NCBI GenBank assembly: GCA_038503065.1
Contig: JBCAMK010000022.1
Coordinates: 868,001 to 932,000, forward strand
Direction of reading: 5' to 3'
Origin: Paragyromitra xinjiangensis
Taxonomy: Eukaryota > Ascomycota > Pezizomycetes > Pezizales > Discinaceae
DNA length: 64,000 bases
Position numbers and translations under genes: made by a program. Shown here piece after piece: positions 11,832-23,169 of this stretch; position 1 is the first letter of the stretch, and the number at the start of each line of letters is the position of its first letter. The notes below the pieces were generated by a model, which searched no databases, was not told the origin of the DNA, and saw nothing but the letters and a program-made list of their open reading frames with translations.

Positions 11832-13231
11832 ATGTCTGCCGCCGCTGGCCGCAGGAAGATCCTGATGGATCTCCTGTTCCTCGCCGCTGCGGTACGTTTC
11901 TCCAATCACACTCCAAACATGTGGCAGAAAAAGAAAAAGAAAAAGAAAAGAAACTGACTCGCGAAATAGCAAGTGTCACTCTACTATTTCATGAAATGGG
12001 TCATCAACTACCGCGACCCCGACCGCGAGCGAAAAGAGCAGATTAAGAAGAAGTCGAATGCTATTCTACGGCGATTAGACGAAAACGAGCGAAAAGATGG
12101 TGGGAAGGGTGGCCGGCTAGACAAACTGACCATGAGCAGCTATGAAAAGACTATATTGACGGAAGTTGTGGCACCGGAGGATATCCATATTTCATTCAAA
12201 GGTGTGTCTTTCCCAAGATGCGGTGTGCGGGAGGAGGTGGTTTAATTGGAAAGTCGTGGTGTTGCCAGAGCTTTTTACTGATTCGCGGGGTTGCTTATAG
12301 ATATTGGCGGTCTTGAACCTATAATTGAGGAATTGAAGGAATCTGTTATTTACCCACTCACCACGTATGTCTACTCATTCTGGAATACAGCTATCTATAT
12401 CTAGTAGCTAAACCCTACAGACCCCACCTCTACTCCGCGACCTCATCGCTTCTCTCCGCACCTAAGGGAGTTCTTCTTTATGGTCCTCCTGGCTGTGGCA
12501 AGACTATGCTCGCTAAAGCCCTTGCTCACGAATCTGGCGCCTGTTTCATCAACCTGCATATCAGCACCCTAACAGAAAAATGGTACGGCGACAGCAACAA
12601 GCTCGTCTCTGCAGTGTTTAGTCTTGCGCGAAAGCTGCAACCTACCATCGTTTTCATCGACGAGATTGATGCCGTGTTGCGGAGCCGAAGCAGTCAAGAC
12701 CATGAAGCAAGCACAATGGTTAAAGCGGAGTTCATGACGCACTGGGACGGCCTTCTTTCTTCCTCAGCTACCACCGGCGCTACTTCCCAAATCCTTATCC
12801 TTGGCGCTACGAACCGTATTCAGGATATCGACGAGGCGATCTTGCGCCGGCTGCCGAAGAAATTCCCCATCAACCTTCCGGATGCGTCGCAGCGTCGTCG
12901 CATCTTGAAGTTGATCTTGAAGGATACTAAGCTTTCCGAGGATTTCAACATGGATGAGCTTGTTGCGCGAACTGCGGGGATGAGCGGGAGCGATCTGACT
13001 GAGAGCTGTAGGGACGCGGCAATGGTGCCAATTAGAGAATATATCCGCAGCTTTGCTGGGAAAAAGCTGGAGGGGGTCAACAGGGACGATGTGAGGGGGG
13101 TTGTAAATGGTGATTTCTTCAGGAGAGGAAGTGGGGGAAGACGACCGGTCGAGGAAGAGTTAGCGAGCATCGGAAGAGTTATGACTGAAGTCAATGAGAG
13201 GATCGAAGAGTACGAAGCAAGAGTGGATTAA
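11832..13231 (+). CDS. MSP1: Msp1/ATAD1-type mitochondrial AAA ATPase
   Basis: CDS is join(11832..11891,11970..12201,12301..12364,12421..13231), 388 residues; introns are 78, 99 and 56 nt. Msp1 sits in the outer mitochondrial (and peroxisomal) membrane and extracts mislocalised tail-anchored proteins and stalled import substrates. The N-terminal membrane anchor runs from [11 protein letters not shown] into [10 protein letters not shown], crossing the first splice. The linker has [22 protein letters not shown], then [19 protein letters not shown], as in yeast Msp1. The ATPase core has Walker A GPPGCGKT (140-147), Walker B FIDEID (197-202), sensor region [20 protein letters not shown] with the arginine fingers, and the C-terminal [13 protein letters not shown] helix. 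Length and all motifs fit a functional enzyme. The first exon is only 60 nt, and a 5' start elsewhere would lose the anchor. Confidence 0.96.
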
Positions 13232-16200
13232 GTCCGTTTTGACAATCTGTTGTTTTCTTTATTTTCTCTAGCGGCATAGTGAGGGGGTTGTGGCTCAATC
13301 ATTAAGATTTGTGATTACTTCTTTTTATTCTCTTTTCGATTTAAGCTCTAATCTTTTCTTTCTAGATGCTAGGGTTTATTTTTATTGGGATTTAACTAAA
13401 AACATAGAGTCTACTGAGGTTTTGGAGGGGGCTCTGGGTAGGTGGCTGGGCCAACGGTGGTAAGTGATACAGATGGTGGTAAAATCTATTCCTTAGATAT
13501 TCGCTTGTATTATTAGCAGCGTGGGATATATCGTGATTTTGCTGAGGCGATGTTTACTGTGAGATGGATAGATGGTATGGTGAATGGATGATGCGACATA
13601 TTTGATCACTCGGCCCTTATGTAGGGTTGATGAATAGCCAAGTTAAATATTAGCAGTAACGAATGGGGTGCTTTTTCTTAGGCAGACTCTATCATGACAA
13701 ATGGTAGAACCAATGTGATAACGACGAATTGATTGGAAAGTTCGAAGATGTTGCGAAATGCCAGGCCTGCTTTGACCTAGCGGTGCTCCGATATTCGTGC
13801 TAATAAAAATCTTCCTTCCGTCAATCTCCAAATTAGTCCCGCCCACTAGAAAATTGTCACTAGTGATAGTATAACGACGTTTACCTAGAAACGGGTCACG
13901 ACCGGGAATGGGCCAGCTGTGACCACCAAAATCGCATTATTTCGCCGTTTTCTTCTGCATGCTACTCCACAATCGCAATATAAAAGATAAAGAGATAAAT
14001 GATTTAGCTTATTTATAGTATAAATAAAACCTAAGAAGTTGACTATAAGGACTGCTCAAACCTGCTAAGGGGTGCTCAAACTGTGTACCTCAGTAGGTAA
14101 GTAATACGAGATTTTTTTCGACAATTTCTCCCGAATAGGGATGAGATTTTAATCAGACCCTCCCTATGTCATGAAGATTTGTTTATATGAATCATAGCAG
14201 TGCGCAATGTGTTCTTCATTTATAGGAATTATGTCAGCAGAGCCTATATCTATGTATATTAAAATGCCGGCAAGGACAACAACACTGTCATTTCATAAAC
14301 TAATACTTAGCACAGTTATTAGGGTCTCGCATCAAACTTCCAGCCATCAATGGCCATTGTTGGGCTAGTTCTAGGGGATGGCATAAACTGCACTGTAAAG
14401 GTTGAGGGCTTGGCACATATTTGTATGGGGAAAAGAACTGAAGGATGGTACCAGCTCTTGGTAGTGTGACGGGTGAAGATTATGACATGTATTAAACTTG
14501 ACCGTTCTAGCTACTATCTCTCGATCTATATATATACTGTCCTTATACTGACAGTTGCTGCTGCTCGCGTATTACTCGTCTTGCTAGACTCCGTCATTCG
14601 GCTATCCGAGTCGCCATGTGACAGGTAGCGTGCAAAATCGCTTCTTTGTGGTTCTCATTTGCAGGACCATGTTAAAAGATAGTAAACCTTATGTTCCTTA
14701 GTTTATTTTATTATTCTAGCGCTTGGTGTCGAAAATTCACAATGGCCAAAATCCCAATTTTATATGTGTGGGGTGGCCCATTTCCCGGTCGTGACCCATT
14801 TCTAGGTGAATTTCGTCAACCTAAAATGGCACCTCCGCATTCTACAAATTTTGTCATAATACAGCCTCAGATAGGTCCACGGTTGAGGTGCTAAGGATGA
14901 CTACATCATCGCTGGAGGCTGTGGGTCGAGCTAGAAAATGTAGTATCTACATATCAATATCTTGGTTATGAGTATAAAGTAACTTAGTTCGCGAGAATTG
15001 GTGGCTGTGTATTCAACCTTGATCATGTAATGTCACTCGACAATATTAAGTAGAGTAGGGTTGGGGTTGAAAATAATAGAGTATACGTACGGGGGTAGGA
15101 ACGAGATCGATTGTTTATTCTCTAAACTGGCAGCAAATCTGTATCTATGTGCTCGTGCTGTAACCTTGAGAGCCCGTGCGCTCGGGTCTCTCTGCCAACT
15201 CCAAAGCCCTACCTGAATTAGGAGGCTTTCCAACAGTTTGGCACATTGTTTGTGCTTTATAACCTACCTAGCCTAGGGTCGAGATTGGTAGGAGTAGAGC
15301 CGCCGAAGAAGGGTACTCTAAGGGAATTAGAATATTCATCAAGTGGATTGGGCCTGAAGTAAGATGGAGGCGATCAACCGCACTAAAATTCTGCTCAAGG
15401 GTTAGTCCCAAATCCGATGACTCCCAGTGACTATTTGCCTCCATTTTATTCCAAACCCAAGGTCTACTCTCTAAACTTAGCGGTAAGGTGTTTAAATACT
15501 AGAAACAAGAAACTTGTGCGATAAGTGGCGAAAGATATTGTAGCTTGGGCACAGGTTTCGCCGCATGGTAATAAGCCTTGGCCACTACGACTTGTGGTCG
15601 TGAGCGGTGCCGTGAACGCTAGGATTTCTGTGAATAGGGTATATACTATGTTGGATGTAGCTGTTGGTGTTTATACACTACCCTCTTGTTTACATATAGT
15701 TTCTAGATAAAGACGTTCGTGAAACACTTATTTCTGCATGTGCGTACTTAGGCGTTTATTAAATACTGGGAAATGTTGCAACGAGCCACCACTAACATCG
15801 TAATGTAACCCCAAATCAACTATAAAATGAAAGCAATAATTTCTGCCTGATGGATATTCACTATGTGTAGCTGTTAGTATCTCACTGCTGCTATAGTCGA
15901 TTTGGTTGCTTTAGAGTTGCAACTCCAAAGCATGTTGCTTCACAGTAGTTTTTTATGGAAGTGGCTTGTTGCAATAATTCCCGGTATTTAATGGACGCCT
16001 AAGTAGATACTAGATTAGCCACTCCAAAAAAAACTTTTTGGGTAGCAAATATCGCGTAATACCAACCCGCCTTCGATATTTAAGGCTAGTCAACCAAGAA
16101 AATTATCTCGCAGTGGATTTTTGATGTATTTATCGAAACTCGCTAGACATCATTTTTATGTCGTACTCTAGAATTATAGTAAATTGATATTAATTAAAGG

Positions 16201-19091
16201 ATATGGTAGTCATGGTAAGGTTTCTTGATGTAAACTAGCTATAGGTACATTTAAGGGAGTTGGGTCTGAGGGTTAGCATATCGTAATCTTGAGGGAGTGA
16301 AACCTACACGTTCTATCCCAATATCTTATGGATGCAGAAAATGTAACCATTTCCACCACGCTGTTTTACACCGTGGATTCTGTGGCCGTATTATATAAAC
16401 CATAGCTGGCGTATATTCCGACCTGCATGTAACGTTGCGGCGTTTACTTCTCCACCTTTCTAAGCTCCCCCCTCCGAAAAGAAAAAAGTATTTTTCACCG
16501 TGTAAACGTTTTAAGCTTCAAGATATATCGCTTGATCGGTTTATCTCTACCAGACTAGGGTCTATATATAGCGGCCATTCTTAGAGCAGCCGAGAAAACG
16601 TGCAGGATTTTCATGCCTAGGGGGCGGGTGCGCGGCTTTATAATGCACCGTGGAAGGAGCTGAAATAAATCTTCTGGTTTCTTCTTGGGAGGAGGTACTG
16701 CGGAGTAGACCTTATTCCATGCTCATCACGCTCCCGAAAATAGTCATAGAGTCTGTGTAAATCGAAAGTTATTTTGAATTGTGTAAAACTTGTGCTTTGC
16801 TCCCGACCCCCCTAAAGACCCCCCACACCTCCGCGTTCATTACACACTCAGGAGCAGCTCTATGGCACTTCTGCCATCTTAAAGTATCGGGTATCCCACT
16901 TGTTGCTGTATTCTTAGAGTTTCGGTCTGCTTGATAAGTTTCTACTCGTAAAATCCCTGAGGGCTAGCAGGGGTTCAATCTCAGCCTTTAATCTAGTCAT
17001 GCACATAGTTCTTAAGGCTAGGGGAGTACCTCTTTAAAGAGTAGGTCAACTATCTCTGAAAGCCTAGGCTGTACATCATAGATGAACGCTGTCTCTTACA
17101 CTTTATAGTGGTTATGGATGATTTAATTAACATTGGGGTCGTGCACCTTCTTCAGAAATAGCCTAGCCGTACGTGTACATACTTGGATTTTGATATTATA
17201 GTAAGCAAGTACTTTCCCGAGGATGTCTCTGTACGCTAGTTAACTTGGTTTCTATATTACGTGTCTCATCCTTATTCACATCTAACAAAAAAGTGATCGT
17301 TTTATGCTTCGAGAATAAGATAGGTTTGAGGAGTGAAGTCGGGGTTGGATGATCTAGGGATTATACATACTGGGGGTTTTGGCGGTTTCTAGAGAGAGCC
17401 AGGCCGCGATATGATCGTCTCGGCTGGTAGTGTGTGTAAGCTGTAGCTGTAACTAATAGGAGATACAGATGTAATTTGGTCACGCATTTGGATATAGGAT
17501 ATAACTATGAGGCGGGGTGGCAGACTAGTTTCGTAAATACTGGAAATTCTAGTGAATTTGGGGTAGGGATGGGAATAAGCATACATGTAGTTATCTAGCT
17601 TATCTATCTGGTACTTGTTGAATTCCTTGTAAGATAGAGAATATAGTTATTGATTGAAAATATTCAAGGAGATAGTGAGCATTGATAGAAAAGGGTTATT
17701 AGACACTTGCATTCACTAATACCGTATCTAGATGCTAGACTAATCACGCTACCCAGATCTCTTAATTCTATCATGTCTAGTATATTTATGCCCAAAGATA
17801 TATTTCACTGATAACACGGTATAACTAGATACGGGTCTTATTTTCGAAATTCTTCATGGGTTTCTTTCCTTAGCGCTTCCCCAAGATCTCTCATGATAAC
17901 TGACACCAGAGACAGCGTCAGCGGCCCAGGCCGCGGATCATAACGTCACCAGTCGATCGTGCGTTGGGATTCCTCTGGCGTAAGAGACTAACCATGCAAA
18001 GGGGGCGGGAAATACCATCGGCACTCAAAAGAACAACCCGGTGAACACCAAATCCCAGTCGTCCCCGCAACCAAAACCCGGGTTTACCAAGGTGGGAAGC
18101 CTCAGCGCAAGGCAGCCATGTTCAAGATAAATTATGTTTATTAAAGTTACAAGAAGTGTTTTTTTTTGTTGGAATTTGGGCTAAGATCACGGCGGGGAAT
18201 CCTTAATGTGAAGGTTTCTTAGAGTAGCCTCGCGCTAGTTCACTGCACCCTGAGGCAGTGAAGATGAACAAGCTAAGTTCCTTGTTTGTCGCTGTTGATG
18301 CATTATTTTAGTGTGTCACACTGGTATTAATTGTTTCCATAGATAAGGTCTTTCAGCCCATTCTTCCTTACTAAATTAAATATTGTTGGGGTACTATGGT
18401 TATAAAGCATGCAAAGTAATCAACAACGTCACAGTATGCCTCCAGTATCCAGTCAAGGTTTAACCCTTCCTTAAGGCCCCGAGGCGTTATTTCCTTCAAT
18501 TCACGACCTTTGAATCACTTATGCGGGGACAAGTGGATGAAAACCCAGGCGGGGTATCGGGATATTTTCTTCGGCTGATTTTCGCTTCCGATTTTAGTCC
18601 ACTCTTGTCTTAAACCGATGTTATAATCCCTGGGGTCACCAGACATTACCGCTGAGAAAAAAAGCAATTGAAACAGACTATGCAGGGAACTGATTTTCAG
18701 CTTACCAGCAGGAACCATTCTTAATGGCCGACAGTTACACACACATTTGCGCTAAGATATGTCAGAGGTGTACCATTTGTCCAATTACTTAGAATTGTTC
18801 TTATTCTCCAAGAGGTGGGGCAATTTGCTCCACCGTGGAATCGACATCAGCAGGATTTTTGTTACCTGAACTGCAGTTAAAACCCCCTGAAACAATCACA
18901 TATTCCCGCATAGCGCAAGAAAGGTCAAGATTAACCTCATCCTATCATCAATGATCAGCCTGTGAATCAATTCTAATCAGCATATGACGGTTGTTTGGAA
19001 TCCAATATATACCAGGTAAATTCCCCCCGTCCCCCAGGACACAACAACATACAACAGTCATAAAACTCCCCAAAACAGCGCAGAATCAGTC
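13232..19091. other. 5.9-kb gene-free, AT-rich interval
   Basis: No open frame here is long, spliceable or motif-bearing on either strand. The sequence is AT-rich with many stop codons in all frames, as expected of decayed repeats. One inverted-repeat pair is described separately at 13883..14807. The last ~200 bp should contain the promoter of the F-box/ankyrin gene. I see no tRNA, rRNA or recognisable retroelement domain. Confidence 0.5.
13883..14807. mobile_element. Transposon-like element bounded by inverted repeats
   Basis: Two inverted copies of a ~33-nt sequence lie 925 bp apart: 13883..13915 on the plus strand and 14774..14807 inverted. They differ by one transition and one single-base indel. 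The copy starts ACCTAGAAAYGGGTCACGAC and contains a small palindrome (GGTCGTGACC). The interior is AT-rich with no transposase frame, so a non-autonomous or decayed DNA transposon is likely. A target-site duplication is not clear: TA precedes the left copy, but the matching right base is changed. Confidence 0.5.
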
Positions 19092-20054
19092 ATGCCTCTC
19101 CTTGACTTTCCAAACGAAATCCTCCTCCTCATAGGCGAAGAACTAAAACCCAAAGACCTCAACTCTTTCCTCCAAGTAAACCACCACCTCGCCTACGTCC
19201 TCGCCTTTCTCTTCGAGAAGTTCGCAGTCCAAGACAAAGACGGCTGGAATGCACTCCTATGGGCTGTGCGTGGGGAACATCTAGAATTGGTCAAGTTCCT
19301 CTTATCCAGAGGCGTCGATCTCAACTTCCAGGACTACACCGGACAAACAGCACTTCATTTGGCGGCACGTCACAACTGTAATAAATGCCATGTAGTGATC
19401 CAGTTACTATTAGACAGATGCGCCGATCTCTCTATACAGGATAACGCGGGATTAACACCACTCCACATAGCAGTCATGAACAGGAACAGTCCAGCGGTCA
19501 AACTCCTACTAGAGAAAGGAGCAAACATCAACATCCAAGATAGATCCGGGAAAACTGCACTTCATCGAGCAGCAGTGACGGAGTATGAAGACGTTGTTGT
19601 GAAACTCCTACAGAATGGCGCGAACGTTCATATTCGGGATGAATTAGAGCGGACGGCACTCCACTGGGCTGCTGAGAAGAAGTCGCTTCCTGTGATTAAG
19701 CAGCTTCTCGAGAGAGGCGCCGATATCACTGCGTTACCTAGAAATAGGAGGGGGGTTCTCCACCTGGCTGCGCCGAGCGGGACTATAGTCACAATCAGTG
19801 CGTTCTTGGGGAAAGGTATCGATCTAGCGGCTCAGGATAGTGGTGGGGCTACAGCGCTTCATTGGGCTGCGATGTACGGGAATGAGGCGACATTTAGAGT
19901 GTTGCTGAATAACGGGGCGGACCCTACTATACAAGATGGTCGAGGTCGGACAGTGACTTCCTGGGCGTGCTTTCCTGGTATTGCTGCGGTATTGGCGGAG
20001 AAAGGAATCACGGTTGGTACTGGCCCACAAAGTTTCTCTGGGACCCGGAGGTAG
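19092..20054 (+). CDS. F-box-like/ankyrin-repeat protein, 320 residues
   Basis: A single exon. The N-terminus LLDFPNEILLLIGEELKPKDLNSFLQVNHHL matches the fungal F-box-like motif (Pro, Leu-x-x-Ile, Leu-x-x-Leu) found before ankyrin arrays. Seven or so ankyrin repeats fill residues ~52-310, with clear TALHLAARHN, TPLHIAVMNRN, TALHRAAVTE, TALHWAAEKK and TALHWAAMYG units. An F-box would link substrates held by the ankyrin repeats to an SCF ubiquitin ligase; that role is inferred from the architecture. Repeats here are diverged from each other, unlike those of the NLR at 53-58 kb. The gene stands alone between two gene-poor stretches, a typical position for lineage-specific ankyrin genes. Confidence 0.82.
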   Translation: MPLLDFPNEILLLIGEELKPKDLNSFLQVNHHLAYVLAFLFEKFAVQDKDGWNALLWAVRGEHLELVKFLLSRGVDLNFQDYTGQTALHLAARHNCNKCHVVIQLLLDRCADLSIQDNAGLTPLHIAVMNRNSPAVKLLLEKGANINIQDRSGKTALHRAAVTEYEDVVVKLLQNGANVHIRDELERTALHWAAEKKSLPVIKQLLERGADITALPRNRRGVLHLAAPSGTIVTISAFLGKGIDLAAQDSGGATALHWAAMYGNEATFRVLLNNGADPTIQDGRGRTVTSWACFPGIAAVLAEKGITVGTGPQSFSGTRR

Positions 20055-23000
20055 GTGGATCTTAGGACCAGGGAGAGATTAGAGCAACGTAAGAAGCCTT
20101 GAACCTTAGAAATATAGGTGCAAGGGTCTGAGGCTTAATCGTGGGCTTCTACATAGGTCAAATGCGATTTTACGGGTTGCTTCGTCAAACCTGGCGCCGA
20201 CTTCAAGACGGGACTATTTTCAAGGAATGGAGGTACAAGTACGGATGGCGGATCAGGTAAAATAGTAGTTAAACAGTGATCTCGTCTATAGCCCTGGGTA
20301 GGAAGAGAATATAAACTCCAGCGACGAGACAGGTTGAATGTTTTCATTTCGCTGTTTTCTTGGGCTGCAACTCGGTCTTCACCAATTTCTTTCTTTTATT
20401 TGTATAGCGTTTTTGTTCTGCGATAGCATAGGCGTTCTTTTCATGGTTTCTATTGTAATGAAGGATATGGTTATGTTTATAACGAAATATCTAGTTTCGC
20501 TGATTTCTTAATCAGTTCAAGTACTCCGCTTATGGTAGTTGGGTTTTTTATGTCCTTGTGGTTTATGCCATGGGTTTAGATTAGGTGTACCGCCATAGCC
20601 TAAGGCTGGATGTGTGTATGAAATATCAATCAATCAATCAAGTACCCCGCTTCATAACAGATCACTCGTTCGCCAGAAACTTTTCTGTGTTACAGAACAC
20701 GAGGGCCAGGAGGCAGAAGACTTGATTGCATAACGGACGACTCTAGTATAGGCCCGAATATATAGCTACCTTGTTCCCAACCCGTGCTCGCTAGAGCCTT
20801 CTGCTTCGTTCTACAGCCTGACTGTTTCACGCGAGATTAGGAAGCCACTTCTAACATTCTGGTCTGAATTTCATGCTACGACCGCGAGCAGCTAATCCGC
20901 GAACATGGATAGGTTCTCATACTGTATTCTACGATATAACGCCTTATTTGTTAGACAAGATATCGACGACACTTCCTCGACTGCTGTGGCTATGGATAAG
21001 CTCGATTAAAGGTGATCGATTGATACAACGATGGTAAGGGAGAAATAACCATTCGTAGTTATTGATATATATAGATATCTTTATACAATACAAACTCTAA
21101 AATCTGTAGCCTTTCACAAAAAAACAGAAGAAATACTGAATGTCCAAAGAGCAAGGGAAATTTAAATGTATCTACAGTATTAGTACTAGCCGCTACGGCG
21201 GAAACAAAACTCACAGGGCATGCCAGAAACGAAAGAAAAAACTCAGAGGGACAATGGAAGACTTCCCGTAAGCGATAGAACGAGTTCTATCGCGAAATAG
21301 ACCTGTTTTTGATGCTCTATCATATAGAACGGGGTGTCTATTGAATAGAAAAATTTCTATTCGCAGGAATAGAACTATGGATAGAATTCCAACTGTGACC
21401 TGCCACAATCAGCTAGACTACCAAGATTTTTAAGCGGCCAAGGTTTATAGTTAGTGACTAGTGAAAAAACTTCCTCACCACAATCCCTAATTTGTCCTAG
21501 GGGCGGAATAGAAACCCTATAGCTTATAGAAGCTTTTGCTCTAATACGGGAACTGGGTCTATTCATAAATGGGTATCTATCTTCATAGATCTCGTTCTAT
21601 CGCTTACGGGAGGTCCTCCAATGAAGACTGCAACATGGAACTACACCTGACAGTGTAGACATTTTCATAAAAGTTAGAAATTGCTACCTATTCTAGTGCC
21701 AGAACCGCTCGGTGCTATGTCTCGAGAACACACGTCCCAACGATAACGACCATCTTTCTCTCAACTCTCGTGTATAAGCAGTTGTGATCTTCTCTTTAAA
21801 CTCTGTTTGCCTGACCTCAAATAGTTTTGCGCGTAGGGCGTCTTCCCCTACAGTGAGAGTGACAGTTATAGCTTGCCTCTTGAACTTAGACACTAACTCC
21901 CATTGCTACCGGCTTTCCGACTTCTGTCTTTTTCTGTCCTTCCCAATTTCTCTCCTTTGTATAGATAGTTGTAGACACCATTCGCAACCATCGGACCCTC
22001 GGCTTCGGGTTTGCTGTAGATAAAGGTGTTTCGCACAGAATGCTGCCCAAAAGGCTATCGTGCGCATACCATCATAAAAGCCGTGATCTGATAAGGGAAC
22101 GTGGATCATAGTAAACTCCAGACAGGGAATAGCATACTCCGTTTCTCAGGCACAAGTCTAGATGATTTCCGTGTAGTGTAACGTGTTAGGACGTTATGTT
22201 GAGATTTCTCTTGCCAATTATTAGACTTAGCGGTAAACGTGGGTAAAGATCAATAGCTTGCAGTGGAGATGAGTAGCTTGATTTAATTCTACTTGTAGGA
22301 AGGAGGTTAGAAGAGGTTCATTTATCTATGTCTCAATGATTGCTTTTTGTGGATATAATAGTTGCTATATACATTGTCTACCACAATGCTGATACCTACC
22401 TAGGAATAAGCACGCACATTTAAGCAACCATTCGTAGCACTTTCCTCGAAAAGTAGCCCAACCATGTTCTTGTCACCTTAAGTACCATACTAAGCAGTAT
22501 CCTATCCCATTTCCACCACAGAGGAGTTGACACCTTGGATAACCCACTCACCATCTCGTGTCTTGCCTACCCTATGAAACCCCCACTGTAATTCTGAGCA
22601 TAATGGCCATAAAGAGTTTGTTAGGGAAATATTGTATTCGAAACTCTGTTAGTCTTAGGACGAGGTACGAAAAGTGACTGTCCTTGGTGTTACCCCGGGG
22701 AAGACAGCAACCAACTAGATAAGTTCCACCAACCCTAGAACCGCCCGTTGTTGTAAATCTCCCAAGCCGAGGGACAAAGACCAACAAACAAAGACCCTAT
22801 TTTCTCCTAACCACCGGGGAGATTCCTCTTACCGCCTACAGGTGCTACATCACTTCAGGGGATCTCTCCCTACCCATCCGGAACTCACTACACCAGCATC
22901 ACCGCCTCGCACTCGACACCATTCACCCATCCGAATCCCACTCATATTTTTATATACTATACAAGAGCCCTCCCTCACCATCATCCATTACCTTCCAACC

Positions 23001-23169
23001 CAGTAACTAGACATATTCATTCATATCCATTCCCACCGTCCGAGTGCCTTTAAAAACTGATAACAAGTAAGAAAGAAAGAAAAAAAAAGAGAACAAAAAG
23101 CTATTAAATCACACCACACCACGCACCACCGCCTACTGAAGTGAATATACTATTTTATAAAAAACCGTA
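20055..23169. other. 3.1-kb gene-poor interval
   Basis: No supportable gene. A short (ATCA)n run is at about 20625..20640. A 372-bp inverted-repeat element is at 21252..21623 and is listed separately. Open frames here overlap that element or lack any motif. The right end, from roughly 22900, holds the 3' UTR region of the RBM25-like gene. Confidence 0.5.
21252..21623. mobile_element. Miniature inverted-repeat element, 372 bp
   Basis: Terminal inverted repeats of 39 nt (21252..21290 and 21585..21623) match at 35 positions and share the uninterrupted core TCCCGTAAGCGATAGAACGA. The left arm extends into a near-perfect palindrome (GCGATAGAAC-GA-GTTCTATCGC, 21272..21293). The interior is full of TCTAT/ATAGA motifs in both orientations and has no transposase frame. 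This is a typical MITE layout. I could not find a convincing target-site duplication. Confidence 0.65.
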
